Source: an uncultured Coriobacteriaceae bacterium
GTDB lineage: Bacteria > Actinomycetota > Coriobacteriia > Coriobacteriales > Atopobiaceae
NCBI GenBank assembly: GCA_900544655.1
Contig: UQWE01000030.1
Coordinates: 1-11,469 of the forward strand
Length of the DNA stretch: 11,469 bases
Direction of reading: 5' to 3'
Made by a program: the position numbers and the translations under genes. Under the pieces are notes generated by a model, which saw only the letters and a program-made list of their open reading frames with translations, searched no databases and was not told where the DNA came from. This document shows, piece by piece, positions 6,465-11,469 of the stretch (positions are counted from its first letter, which is position 1; every line of letters starts with the position of its first letter).

Positions 6465-7382
6465 TTATGCGCCCAGGGTATAGATCTGGATGGAAGCGCT
6501 GGAGAGGATGCCGTTCACGTAGGTAGTCCACTCGCTGCTCGACGCCGTGGCGTCGGAAGCATACTGCTTATAGGCGACGGCATAGGCGATCTGCGCCTGG
6601 GCGTACGTGGCGGAATCGGGAGTCCAGGTCTCGTCCTTCAGGGCCTCGTAGTAGGGACCGTCGGTGCGCGCCCAGGTGTTGTTGGTGGCATCCCACTCGT
6701 CGCCGATGAGGTTGACGATGTAAGCCCCGTAATCACTCGTGGCAGTATCCTCCGCGCCCTCGGCGGGAGCCGTGGGGCCATCGGGGATGGTACCCGCCTG
6801 AGTGCTGCAGACCTTCTCCTTGAGCTTGTACATGGCAGCGCTCTCGCGAACGACTTCCTTCGTCTGGTCCTCGGTCAAGCCGTACTGCTGTGCGAGGGAG
6901 GCGATGTCGGACGTACCGAGGATCTGCTCGGCATAGGAGCCGATTTCATCATCTGAGACCGTGATTCCCTCGGCCTCTGCCTGCTTGGCAAGAATCTGGT
7001 TACGAGCGACAGCAAGGGTGGAGTCGGCGTTGGGCAACGAGTAGTTGCCATCCGCATCCTTGGCGGAGTCAAGCGAGATCTGGGACTCGATGGCATCGCG
7101 AACGGTGATGGTCTCAGTCTTGCCGTTAAAGGTATAGGAGGCAATCACCCGGTCGAGGTCACCCTCGGAAACCGTCGTGGCGCCAGGGAACGCCGGAGAC
7201 GGTGCAGCGCCCCCGAGGACGAAGTGTCCGACGAGCAGGCCAACGACGAGAGCGACGACGACGCCTGCGGCAAGAATCTGGACAGGAACAGAGGCAGTAG
7301 CCTTAGGAGCCTGCGAGAACCTAGCACCGCCTGAGCGCGCGCCCTGCGAGGCATGCTTATCGGAAGACTTCTTATCATCCAT
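6465..7382 (-). CDS. Membrane-anchored protein with SurA N-terminal-like domain
   Basis: This 305-aa protein has a polar N-terminus rich in Lys and Ser, then one hydrophobic segment at about 32-58 (ILAAGVVVALVVGLLVGHFVLGG) acting as an uncleaved signal anchor, then a large exported region. Residues of about 90-192 resemble the helical chaperone part of SurA/PrsA proteins: NQILAKQAEAEGITVSDDEIGSYAEQI, then a QYGLTEDQTKEVV helix. No parvulin isomerase domain follows. Instead there is a Pro/Ala/Glu-rich linker and a Tyr/Trp/Ala-rich C-terminal region I do not recognise. A chaperone-like role outside the membrane is inferred. The start was set at ATG 7382, with GGAG six bases upstream; a longer frame to 7436 crosses a hairpin and is unlikely. 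It is followed after 7 nt by the TudS-like/PNP gene, so the two are co-transcribed. Confidence 0.7.
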   Translation of the reverse strand: MDDKKSSDKHASQGARSGGARFSQAPKATASVPVQILAAGVVVALVVGLLVGHFVLGGAAPSPAFPGATTVSEGDLDRVIASYTFNGKTETITVRDAIESQISLDSAKDADGNYSLPNADSTLAVARNQILAKQAEAEGITVSDDEIGSYAEQILGTSDIASLAQQYGLTEDQTKEVVRESAAMYKLKEKVCSTQAGTIPDGPTAPAEGAEDTATSDYGAYIVNLIGDEWDATNNTWARTDGPYYEALKDETWTPDSATYAQAQIAYAVAYKQYASDATASSSEWTTYVNGILSSASIQIYTLGA

Positions 7383-7404
7383 TGCAAACTCCAAATCAAT
7401 CGAA

Positions 7405-7427
7405 CGGCCGGGTGCGAAACCCGGCCG
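7405..7427 (-). terminator. Hairpin between isocitrate dehydrogenase and the SurA-like gene
   Basis: A perfect 9-bp stem (7405-7413 with 7419-7427) with a 5-nt loop lies 53 nt after the dehydrogenase stop and 23 nt before the SurA-like ATG. On the minus strand it is followed by TTCGATTGATTT, a weak T tract. It is either a modest terminator for the upstream gene or a 5' leader hairpin of the downstream gene. A perfect palindrome CCAATATTGG (7454-7463) lies just before it. No convincing promoter could be placed. Confidence 0.5.
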
Positions 7428-7479
7428 CGAATACATACTTTGGCAAGTCTACCCCAATATTGGAGACACCACGTTGACG

Positions 7480-8574
7480 CTAGGCAAGCTCTCCGACACG
7501 AGAGGCGACGGCGGCACCATAGGCCCTCGTCCCAACGGAACCCTCAGTGGAGCCCGTGAGGGCACGCTTGATGTCCGCAGTGACGCTCTCGCCGGCAGAG
7601 AGGACCTCGCGCACGGCAGTGCGAATGCGATGCGCCGCCTCGTTCTCGCCAAGGTGATCGAGCATCATCGCCGCGGAGAGAATCATTGCCGTGGGGTTGG
7701 CGATGTCCTTACCAGCGATATCGGGGGCACTGCCGTGCGTAGCCTCGAATATGGCCTGGTTCTGGCCAATGTTAGACCCGGGCGCGAGGCCAAGGCCTCC
7801 AACGAGGCCGGCACAGAGGTCGCTCACGATGTCGCCGTACAGGTTGGGAAGCACCATGACATCGAAGTCGGCGGGGTCCTGCACGAGGCCCATGCATGTG
7901 GCGTCGACAATCTTGTTGTCGAACTCGATATCGGGGTACTCGGCAGCGACGCGCTCGGCCGCATGGAGGAACAGGCCGTCCGTGCACTTCATGATGTTCG
8001 CCTTGTGAACGGCGGTGACCTTGCGGCGGCCGTTCTTGCGAGCGTAGTCAAACGCATAGCGAATGATGCGCTCGGACCCGCTCACGCTGATGGGCTTGAG
8101 AGAAATCGCAGAGTCGGGCTTGATGATGCCGGCCCCCTGCGCGGCAACGGCGTCGATGATAGAACGAGCGCCCTCGCTACCCTCATCGAACTCGATGCCA
8201 GCATAGAGATCTTCTGTGTTCTCGCGAACGATTACGAGGTCGACACCGTCATAACGGCTACCGTCGCCAGGCATCGAGAGACACGGGCGCACGCAGGCAT
8301 AGAGATCGAAGGCACGCCTCAAAGCGACGTTCACGCTGCGGAAACCAGAACCCACGGGCGTGGTGACCGGACCCTTGATGGCGGTACCGGTTTCACGGAT
8401 CGAATCAAGGACGCGCTCGGGCAGCGGAGTGCCCTCCTCCTCCATGACGTGGGCGCCCGCCTCCTGGACATGCCAGTCGATGCTCACGTCAGAGGCCTCG
8501 ACGACCTCACGCATGGCGGCAGAAATCTCCGGACCGATGCCATCGCCAGGAACGAGCGTTACCTGATGGGCCAT
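7480..8574 (-). CDS. NAD-type isocitrate dehydrogenase
   Basis: This is a 364-aa member of the isocitrate/isopropylmalate dehydrogenase family, catalysing oxidative decarboxylation of isocitrate to 2-oxoglutarate in the cytoplasm. LVPGDGIGPEI at 7-17 is the family N-terminus. GSGFRSVNVALRRAFDLYACVRP at 75-97 carries Ser80 and Asn82, the pair that distinguishes isocitrate dehydrogenases from isopropylmalate dehydrogenases. RENTEDLYAGIE (117-128), Lys191, and NLYGDIVSD with Asp248 and Asp252 give the remaining substrate and metal residues. HGSAPDIAG at 280-288 has Asp285 and Ile286 where the E. coli NADP enzyme has Lys344 and Tyr345, which predicts NAD specificity. The ATG at 8574 follows GAGGGGG. 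It stands alone, 111 bp after the HEAT-like gene. Homoisocitrate dehydrogenase is a less likely alternative. In a fermentative anaerobe it would mainly supply 2-oxoglutarate for glutamate synthesis. Confidence 0.88.
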   Translation of the reverse strand: MAHQVTLVPGDGIGPEISAAMREVVEASDVSIDWHVQEAGAHVMEEEGTPLPERVLDSIRETGTAIKGPVTTPVGSGFRSVNVALRRAFDLYACVRPCLSMPGDGSRYDGVDLVIVRENTEDLYAGIEFDEGSEGARSIIDAVAAQGAGIIKPDSAISLKPISVSGSERIIRYAFDYARKNGRRKVTAVHKANIMKCTDGLFLHAAERVAAEYPDIEFDNKIVDATCMGLVQDPADFDVMVLPNLYGDIVSDLCAGLVGGLGLAPGSNIGQNQAIFEATHGSAPDIAGKDIANPTAMILSAAMMLDHLGENEAAHRIRTAVREVLSAGESVTADIKRALTGSTEGSVGTRAYGAAVASRVGELA

Positions 8575-8613
8575 AATTCCCCCTCGTCGTTTTGTGGAGC
8601 GACCCGCTATTAG

Positions 8614-8636
8614 CTGCGTAAGCGATTCTACGTAAG
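8614..8636. repeat. Pair of CTRCGTAAG direct repeats upstream of isocitrate dehydrogenase
   Basis: CTGCGTAAG (8614-8622) and CTACGTAAG (8628-8636) are 14 bp apart, 40-62 bp upstream of the isocitrate dehydrogenase ATG in a short intergenic region that should contain its promoter. They might bind a regulator, but two 9-mers are weak evidence. Confidence 0.3.
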
Positions 8637-8665
8637 AACAATTGAAGGCGAAGCAATCGCGCGCA

Positions 8666-8681
8666 CGGCTTCACAGAGCCG
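8666..8681 (-). terminator. Short hairpin directly after the HEAT-like gene
   Basis: A 5-bp stem CGGCT/AGCCG (8666-8670 with 8677-8681) with a 6-nt loop lies 4 nt past the stop at 8686. No T run follows on the minus strand, so this is at best a weak or factor-dependent terminator of the four-gene run. Confidence 0.3.
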
Positions 8682-8685
8682 AAAC

Positions 8686-9294
8686 CTACTTGCCGTCGAC
8701 GATGGCGATAATCTCGGCGGAACGGTCCCTGACGAAACCCCTACCGTTCTCGGCATCGAAGCGAATGCGCTCAGCAAGGGCGGACTTAATCTCGTCACTC
8801 GCCTCTCCCTGAACGAACTCGAGCATGCCGGCAAGCATATCGCGGTAGCCAAGGTCGCCGTGATAGCACTGGATGGCCTCGTCGAGAAGAGGCCAGGCCT
8901 TCTCGGCGGCGTCGAGGGACTTGGAGCCCATGCGAGCGATCAGGCAGAAGGCGGAAACACGAACGCGAGAGTTGTTCTCATCAAACAGCGAGGCCTCAGC
9001 GCCCTCATAGGAATCCTCGACGAGCGAGGGGTCGACATCGGCGATGTAGCGGAGCGCGTCAAGTGCCTCCCAGCGCGTCTGCGCCTCCGGGCGGAACAGC
9101 GCGTCGATCATGGCCTCGGCAACAGCCGGAAGCTTGTCGCCAAGGGCGTTGGGATCATCGGCGAGCATGCCCGCGAGCGTATGGGAGGCTTCCTGGCGAG
9201 CGCGGCGAACGGAGCCGGAGACCTCGTCGATCAGGCGGTCCACCATGGTGATCTTTCCAGCGCCAAACCTCGCGGTGGCAGTCTTCTCGGTCAT
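8686..9294 (-). CDS. HEAT-like alpha-helical repeat protein, function unknown
   Basis: This 202-aa protein has no signal peptide and no membrane segment. It is built of paired amphipathic helices in the manner of HEAT repeats: RRARQEASHTLAGMLADDP, then EAQTRWEALDALRYIADVDP, then NSRVRVSAFCLIARMGS, then further pairs ending in AERIRFDAENGRGFVRDRSAEIIAIV. The recurring R-x-A/E-A-hydrophobic helix pattern followed by a D/N-P turn supports this. Such scaffolds usually mediate protein-protein contacts; no catalytic motif is visible. The start at ATG 9294 is preceded by GGGGAGGA, which overlaps the stop of the NYN gene 12 nt upstream, so translation is probably coupled. It is the last gene of the four-gene run. 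A role as partner or scaffold of the adjacent putative ribonuclease is inferred from this linkage only. Confidence 0.7.
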   Translation of the reverse strand: MTEKTATARFGAGKITMVDRLIDEVSGSVRRARQEASHTLAGMLADDPNALGDKLPAVAEAMIDALFRPEAQTRWEALDALRYIADVDPSLVEDSYEGAEASLFDENNSRVRVSAFCLIARMGSKSLDAAEKAWPLLDEAIQCYHGDLGYRDMLAGMLEFVQGEASDEIKSALAERIRFDAENGRGFVRDRSAEIIAIVDGK

Positions 9295-9306
9295 GCGGGT
9301 CCTCCC

Positions 9307-10104
9307 CTACTCGCAGAACCCGTCGACAACGGCGGTGCCGCTGCGAGGGTCGGTGTGAATTTCAATGAGGCCAAGCGACGCGGCCTCGCGTAGCAGCGCC
9401 GTAAAAGAGCGATAGCCATAGCTCCTCTCGGAGAACTGCGGCTGCTTACGGCGCATGGTGTCCTTAATGAGCGACGCCCGAATGATACTGTCGGTCTCTC
9501 GCTGGAGGGCGTCGACGGTCTCCAACATGAGCTTATAACAAGCGAGTTTCTCCTTCGGAACCCGGTCCTCGTAGGCGGGAACGCCGCCAGCGGAGACAAT
9601 GTCCTCATAGAAGATGAACTCATCGCAGACCTCGGTGAGCAAGGTGCTCGTCGCCTCGCGCATGCCCACACCAATCACGGTCTTGTTGAACTCTCGGAGC
9701 TTGGAGACGAGCGGAGAGAAGTCCGAGTCGCCGGACAGAACCGCAAAAGTGTCAATGTGGTTCTTGGTGAGACACATCTCCATCGCGTCTACGGCGAGAC
9801 GGATGTCTGCGGAGTTCTTGCCCGTATAGGCGCGGTCGGGAATCTCGATCAACTCGATGCCCAGCTCGTGCATCGGCGTCACCGCCTCATCAAAGCGCTG
9901 CCAGTCGCAATAGGCGCGCTTCACGACGATGCGCCCCTTCTCGACAAGGCGCTCGAGGATGCGCTTTACGTCTGGCGCGGGGCCTGGTTCCTGATGGCCA
10001 CGACGGTTGCGCTTGCCAGTGCCAAGAGCAAGGTTCTCGTAGTCGATGAACACGGCAATCGTGCCCTGAGGAGCCGCGGGGATAGATTGGTCCATTTCAC
10101 TCAC
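9307..10104 (-). CDS. NYN-domain putative ribonuclease (LabA/DUF88 type) with C-terminal OST-HTH/LOTUS-like domain
   Basis: This 265-aa cytoplasmic protein has a PIN-like NYN nuclease domain at about 15-170. FIDYENL at 19-25 gives Asp21 and Asn24, KNSADIRLAVDAME at 96-109 gives Asp100, and LSGDSDFSPLV at 123-133 gives Asp126 and Asp128, which together form the expected acidic metal site. After a linker, about 185-262 (a helix starting KLACYKLMLETV, a basic IKDTMRRKQPQFSERSYGYRSFTALLREAASLGLIEI segment and a terminal strand pair) resembles the OST-HTH/LOTUS domain often fused to NYN nucleases, which binds RNA or protein partners. The GTG at 10104 overlaps the upstream TGA as GTGA, indicating coupling; ATG 10095 is an alternative. 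RNA cleavage is the expected activity by family; the target is unknown. Confidence 0.85.
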   Translation of the reverse strand: MSEMDQSIPAAPQGTIAVFIDYENLALGTGKRNRRGHQEPGPAPDVKRILERLVEKGRIVVKRAYCDWQRFDEAVTPMHELGIELIEIPDRAYTGKNSADIRLAVDAMEMCLTKNHIDTFAVLSGDSDFSPLVSKLREFNKTVIGVGMREATSTLLTEVCDEFIFYEDIVSAGGVPAYEDRVPKEKLACYKLMLETVDALQRETDSIIRASLIKDTMRRKQPQFSERSYGYRSFTALLREAASLGLIEIHTDPRSGTAVVDGFCE

Positions 10105-10532
10105 GTCTGATTACCAGCCTTCTTCTTGTCGTCGGCAACGCTCATGAGCTCCGGCTCGGACGCACCGGTGCGAGCTCGCTCGCGTTCCGCGCGCTTAACG
10201 CGGGCGCGCTCCCGATCGCGGGCGCGGGCCTCGGGGGTCATGAGGCGATCCACGAACTTCCACGGACCCACCGACTCGCCATAGCCAAACTTAAGCCCGG
10301 CGGTCGCACCTGCGACGGCACCGATGGCGAACATGCCGAGAACCACATATCCCGTCATCCACACGACCATGAACAGGAAGGAGCCCGCGAGAACCGCAGC
10401 GAGATTGGCGACGAAAAAGCCGGTCGTACCCCTCACGCGACCTCCAGCATCTTCACCGAGGTGAAACCCGATGAAGATGCCAAAGACCGCGAACAGGATG
10501 CTGACGATAGTGATGCCGAAACCGTCACCCAC
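10101..10532 (-). CDS. Small membrane protein with basic cytoplasmic tail, function unknown
   Basis: This 143-aa protein has three predicted membrane helices, at about 6-24, 38-58 and 61-82, rich in Gly and Ala with GxxxG-like spacing (AIGAVAGATAGLKFGYG). A soluble C-terminal tail follows, with residues 101-122 dense in Arg, Lys and Glu (RARDRERARVKRAERERARTG), probably a charged helix. I do not recognise a family. The start is a GTG at 10532 with GAGGAG six bases upstream. That ribosome site is formed by the last two codons of the preceding gene, whose TAG lies between the site and the GTG, so the two genes are translationally coupled. Its own stop overlaps the start of the NYN nuclease gene. 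The basic tail could contact nucleic acid or ribosomes near the membrane, which is speculative. Confidence 0.7.
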   Translation of the reverse strand: MGDGFGITIVSILFAVFGIFIGFHLGEDAGGRVRGTTGFFVANLAAVLAGSFLFMVVWMTGYVVLGMFAIGAVAGATAGLKFGYGESVGPWKFVDRLMTPEARARDRERARVKRAERERARTGASEPELMSVADDKKKAGNQT

Positions 10533-10535
10533 GCG

Positions 10536-11469
10536 CTACTCCTCGCAGTGGCAGTCGTCACCATGGCCGCAGGCGCACTCATGGTCGCCGTCATGATCGT
10601 GTCCGCACGTGCATTCGTGACCGTGACCATGGTCGTGGCCACAGGAGCACTCGTGGTCATGGTCATCAGACTCGAAGGCGCTGGTGTCTAGCTTGCCCCA
10701 GTCCAGACCCGCTGTCACGGCGTCAGCCTGTTCGGCGTAGAGAAGCGTGAGCGCCTGGGTGCCAAGACGGCCGCCACCGATCTGATCGAGCATGTCGTAG
10801 AGCGTGAAGGCAGTCTCGACGCCAGGAAGCGTAATGTCGAGGTCCTCGGACTGCTCAATGGCGAGGCCAAGGTCCTTGCGGAAGTGCTCGACGAGGAAGC
10901 CGGGCTTGTAGTCCCCCTCGAGGGCCTTAGGGCCAAGGCCCGTGAGCGCACGCGAGCCACCCATGCCGGAACCAACCATCTCGAGCATACGGGAAACGTC
11001 AAGGCCTCCCTGCTCGGCGAGGGCGAGGGCATCGGCCATGCCGACCATGCAGCCGGCAAGGGAGACCTGGTTGCAGAGCTTGGCGGTCTGGCCAGCGCCA
11101 GCGGCATCGAAATAGAAGATCTTCGAGGAGAAGGACTCGAGGATGGGAAGTACCGGAGCGACGTCTTCCTCCTTGGCACCAACAATGAGCGTCAGGGTGC
11201 CATCGATGGCACCCTGCTCGCCGCCGGTCACCGGACAGTCGAACGCGTGCTTGTCCTCGACCTCCGCCGCATCGTGAATATCACGGGCGAGCGCGGGCGA
11301 AGAGGTTGTGAGGTCAATGAGCCATGCGCCCCTCTTCGCAACGCGAATGAGCCCATCGGTCGAGAGGTAGACATCCTCCACGTCAGAGGGATAGCCGACC
11401 ATCGTAAAGATGACGTCAGCGTCAGCGGCAGGGGGCGCGCGGCCCACCCCCCCAGGGGCGCATCGCCCG
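10536..11469 (-). CDS. 3-hydroxyisobutyrate dehydrogenase-family oxidoreductase with His/Cys-rich C-terminal tail (5' partial)
   Basis: This is a member of the beta-hydroxyacid dehydrogenase family (3-hydroxyisobutyrate dehydrogenase / tartronate semialdehyde reductase). It is cut by the window edge, so the Rossmann GxGxMG motif is not visible. Numbering from the GTG at 11447, ADVIFTMVGYPSDVEDVYL (10-28) is the end of the cofactor domain. CPVTGGEQGAIDGTLTLIVG (71-90) is the substrate-binding loop. GAGQTAKLCNQ (117-127) contains the catalytic lysine Lys123, and GFLVEHFRKDLGLA (183-196) is typical of the C-terminal helical domain. The substrate is not determinable. Residues 261-303 are a non-family tail with 11 His and 8 Cys. 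The 5' end near the window edge (a run of seven G at 11447-11453 on the minus strand) matches the family poorly and may contain a sequencing or frame problem. It leads the four-gene run, and its terminal GAG GAG codons form the ribosome site of the next gene. Confidence 0.85.
   Translation of the reverse strand, partial: GRCAPGGVGRAPPAADADVIFTMVGYPSDVEDVYLSTDGLIRVAKRGAWLIDLTTSSPALARDIHDAAEVEDKHAFDCPVTGGEQGAIDGTLTLIVGAKEEDVAPVLPILESFSSKIFYFDAAGAGQTAKLCNQVSLAGCMVGMADALALAEQGGLDVSRMLEMVGSGMGGSRALTGLGPKALEGDYKPGFLVEHFRKDLGLAIEQSEDLDITLPGVETAFTLYDMLDQIGGGRLGTQALTLLYAEQADAVTAGLDWGKLDTSAFESDDHDHECSCGHDHGHGHECTCGHDHDGDHECACGHGDDCHCEE
10539..10667 (-). repeat. Coding repeats of the His/Cys-rich tail (12-residue units)
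   Basis: The tail contains three consecutive 12-residue units: HECSCGHDHGHG, HECTCGHDHDGD and HECACGHGDDCH (10548-10655, a 36-bp period). Each begins with HECxCGH, and a further CHC closes the tail, giving four CxC motifs. The composition and spacing are those of a transition-metal-binding segment. Confidence 0.85.

Noticed and set aside
7177..8613. A 478-codon plus-strand open frame across the SurA-like gene 5' end and isocitrate dehydrogenase
   Set aside because: It is antisense to two well-supported genes, has no recognisable domain, and crosses the intergenic hairpin.
1..11469. tRNA, rRNA or known riboswitch
   Set aside because: No cloverleaf, rRNA core sequence or recognisable aptamer consensus was seen on either strand by reading; a covariance-model search (Infernal/tRNAscan) would be decisive.

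Overview
The window reads as an ordinary high-GC bacterial chromosome segment. Its gene set (FeoA/FeoA/FeoB, MTA/SAH nucleosidase, an NAD-type isocitrate dehydrogenase, a SurA-like membrane-anchored protein, several GTG starts with clear Shine-Dalgarno sites) fits an anaerobic actinobacterium. My best guess is a Coriobacteriia member such as the Collinsella/Olsenella/Atopobium group. That assignment rests on protein character and base composition only, not on a marker gene.

Layout from left to right. Positions 1-575 (+) hold the C-terminal part of an M20 metallopeptidase, with an in-frame stop at 9-11. All other genes are on the minus strand. 691-1398 is mtnN, and a hairpin at 628-661 lies between these two convergent genes. 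1644-4946 is a ferrous-iron operon, transcribed feoA2 (4946-4707), feoA1 (4604-4377), feoB (4232-1644). It starts from a recognisable promoter (-35 at 5024-5029, -10 at 5001-5006) and ends at a hairpin terminator at 1520-1557. Upstream of it lie palindromes and three 22-bp direct repeats (5088-5153). 5160-5192 is a strong terminator for the next unit, which is a SurA-like anchored protein (7382-6465) followed after 7 nt by a two-domain protein (6457-5249). 8574-7480 is isocitrate dehydrogenase. 11469-8686 is a compact four-gene run: a 3-hydroxyisobutyrate-dehydrogenase-family enzyme cut by the window edge and carrying a His/Cys-rich tail, a small membrane protein with a basic tail, a NYN-domain putative ribonuclease, and a HEAT-like helical-repeat protein.

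The most interesting item is the two-domain protein at 5249-6457. It is a DUF523/TudS-like domain (the 2-thiouracil desulfurase family) with its cysteine triad intact, fused to a complete trimeric-type purine nucleoside phosphorylase. This suggests salvage of sulfur-modified nucleosides by one polypeptide. Next are the metal-binding-looking tail on the dehydrogenase, the very acidic extracytoplasmic insert in FeoB, and the 22-bp repeats upstream of the feo promoter. No RNA genes, CRISPR arrays, intact insertion sequences or phage genes were seen.
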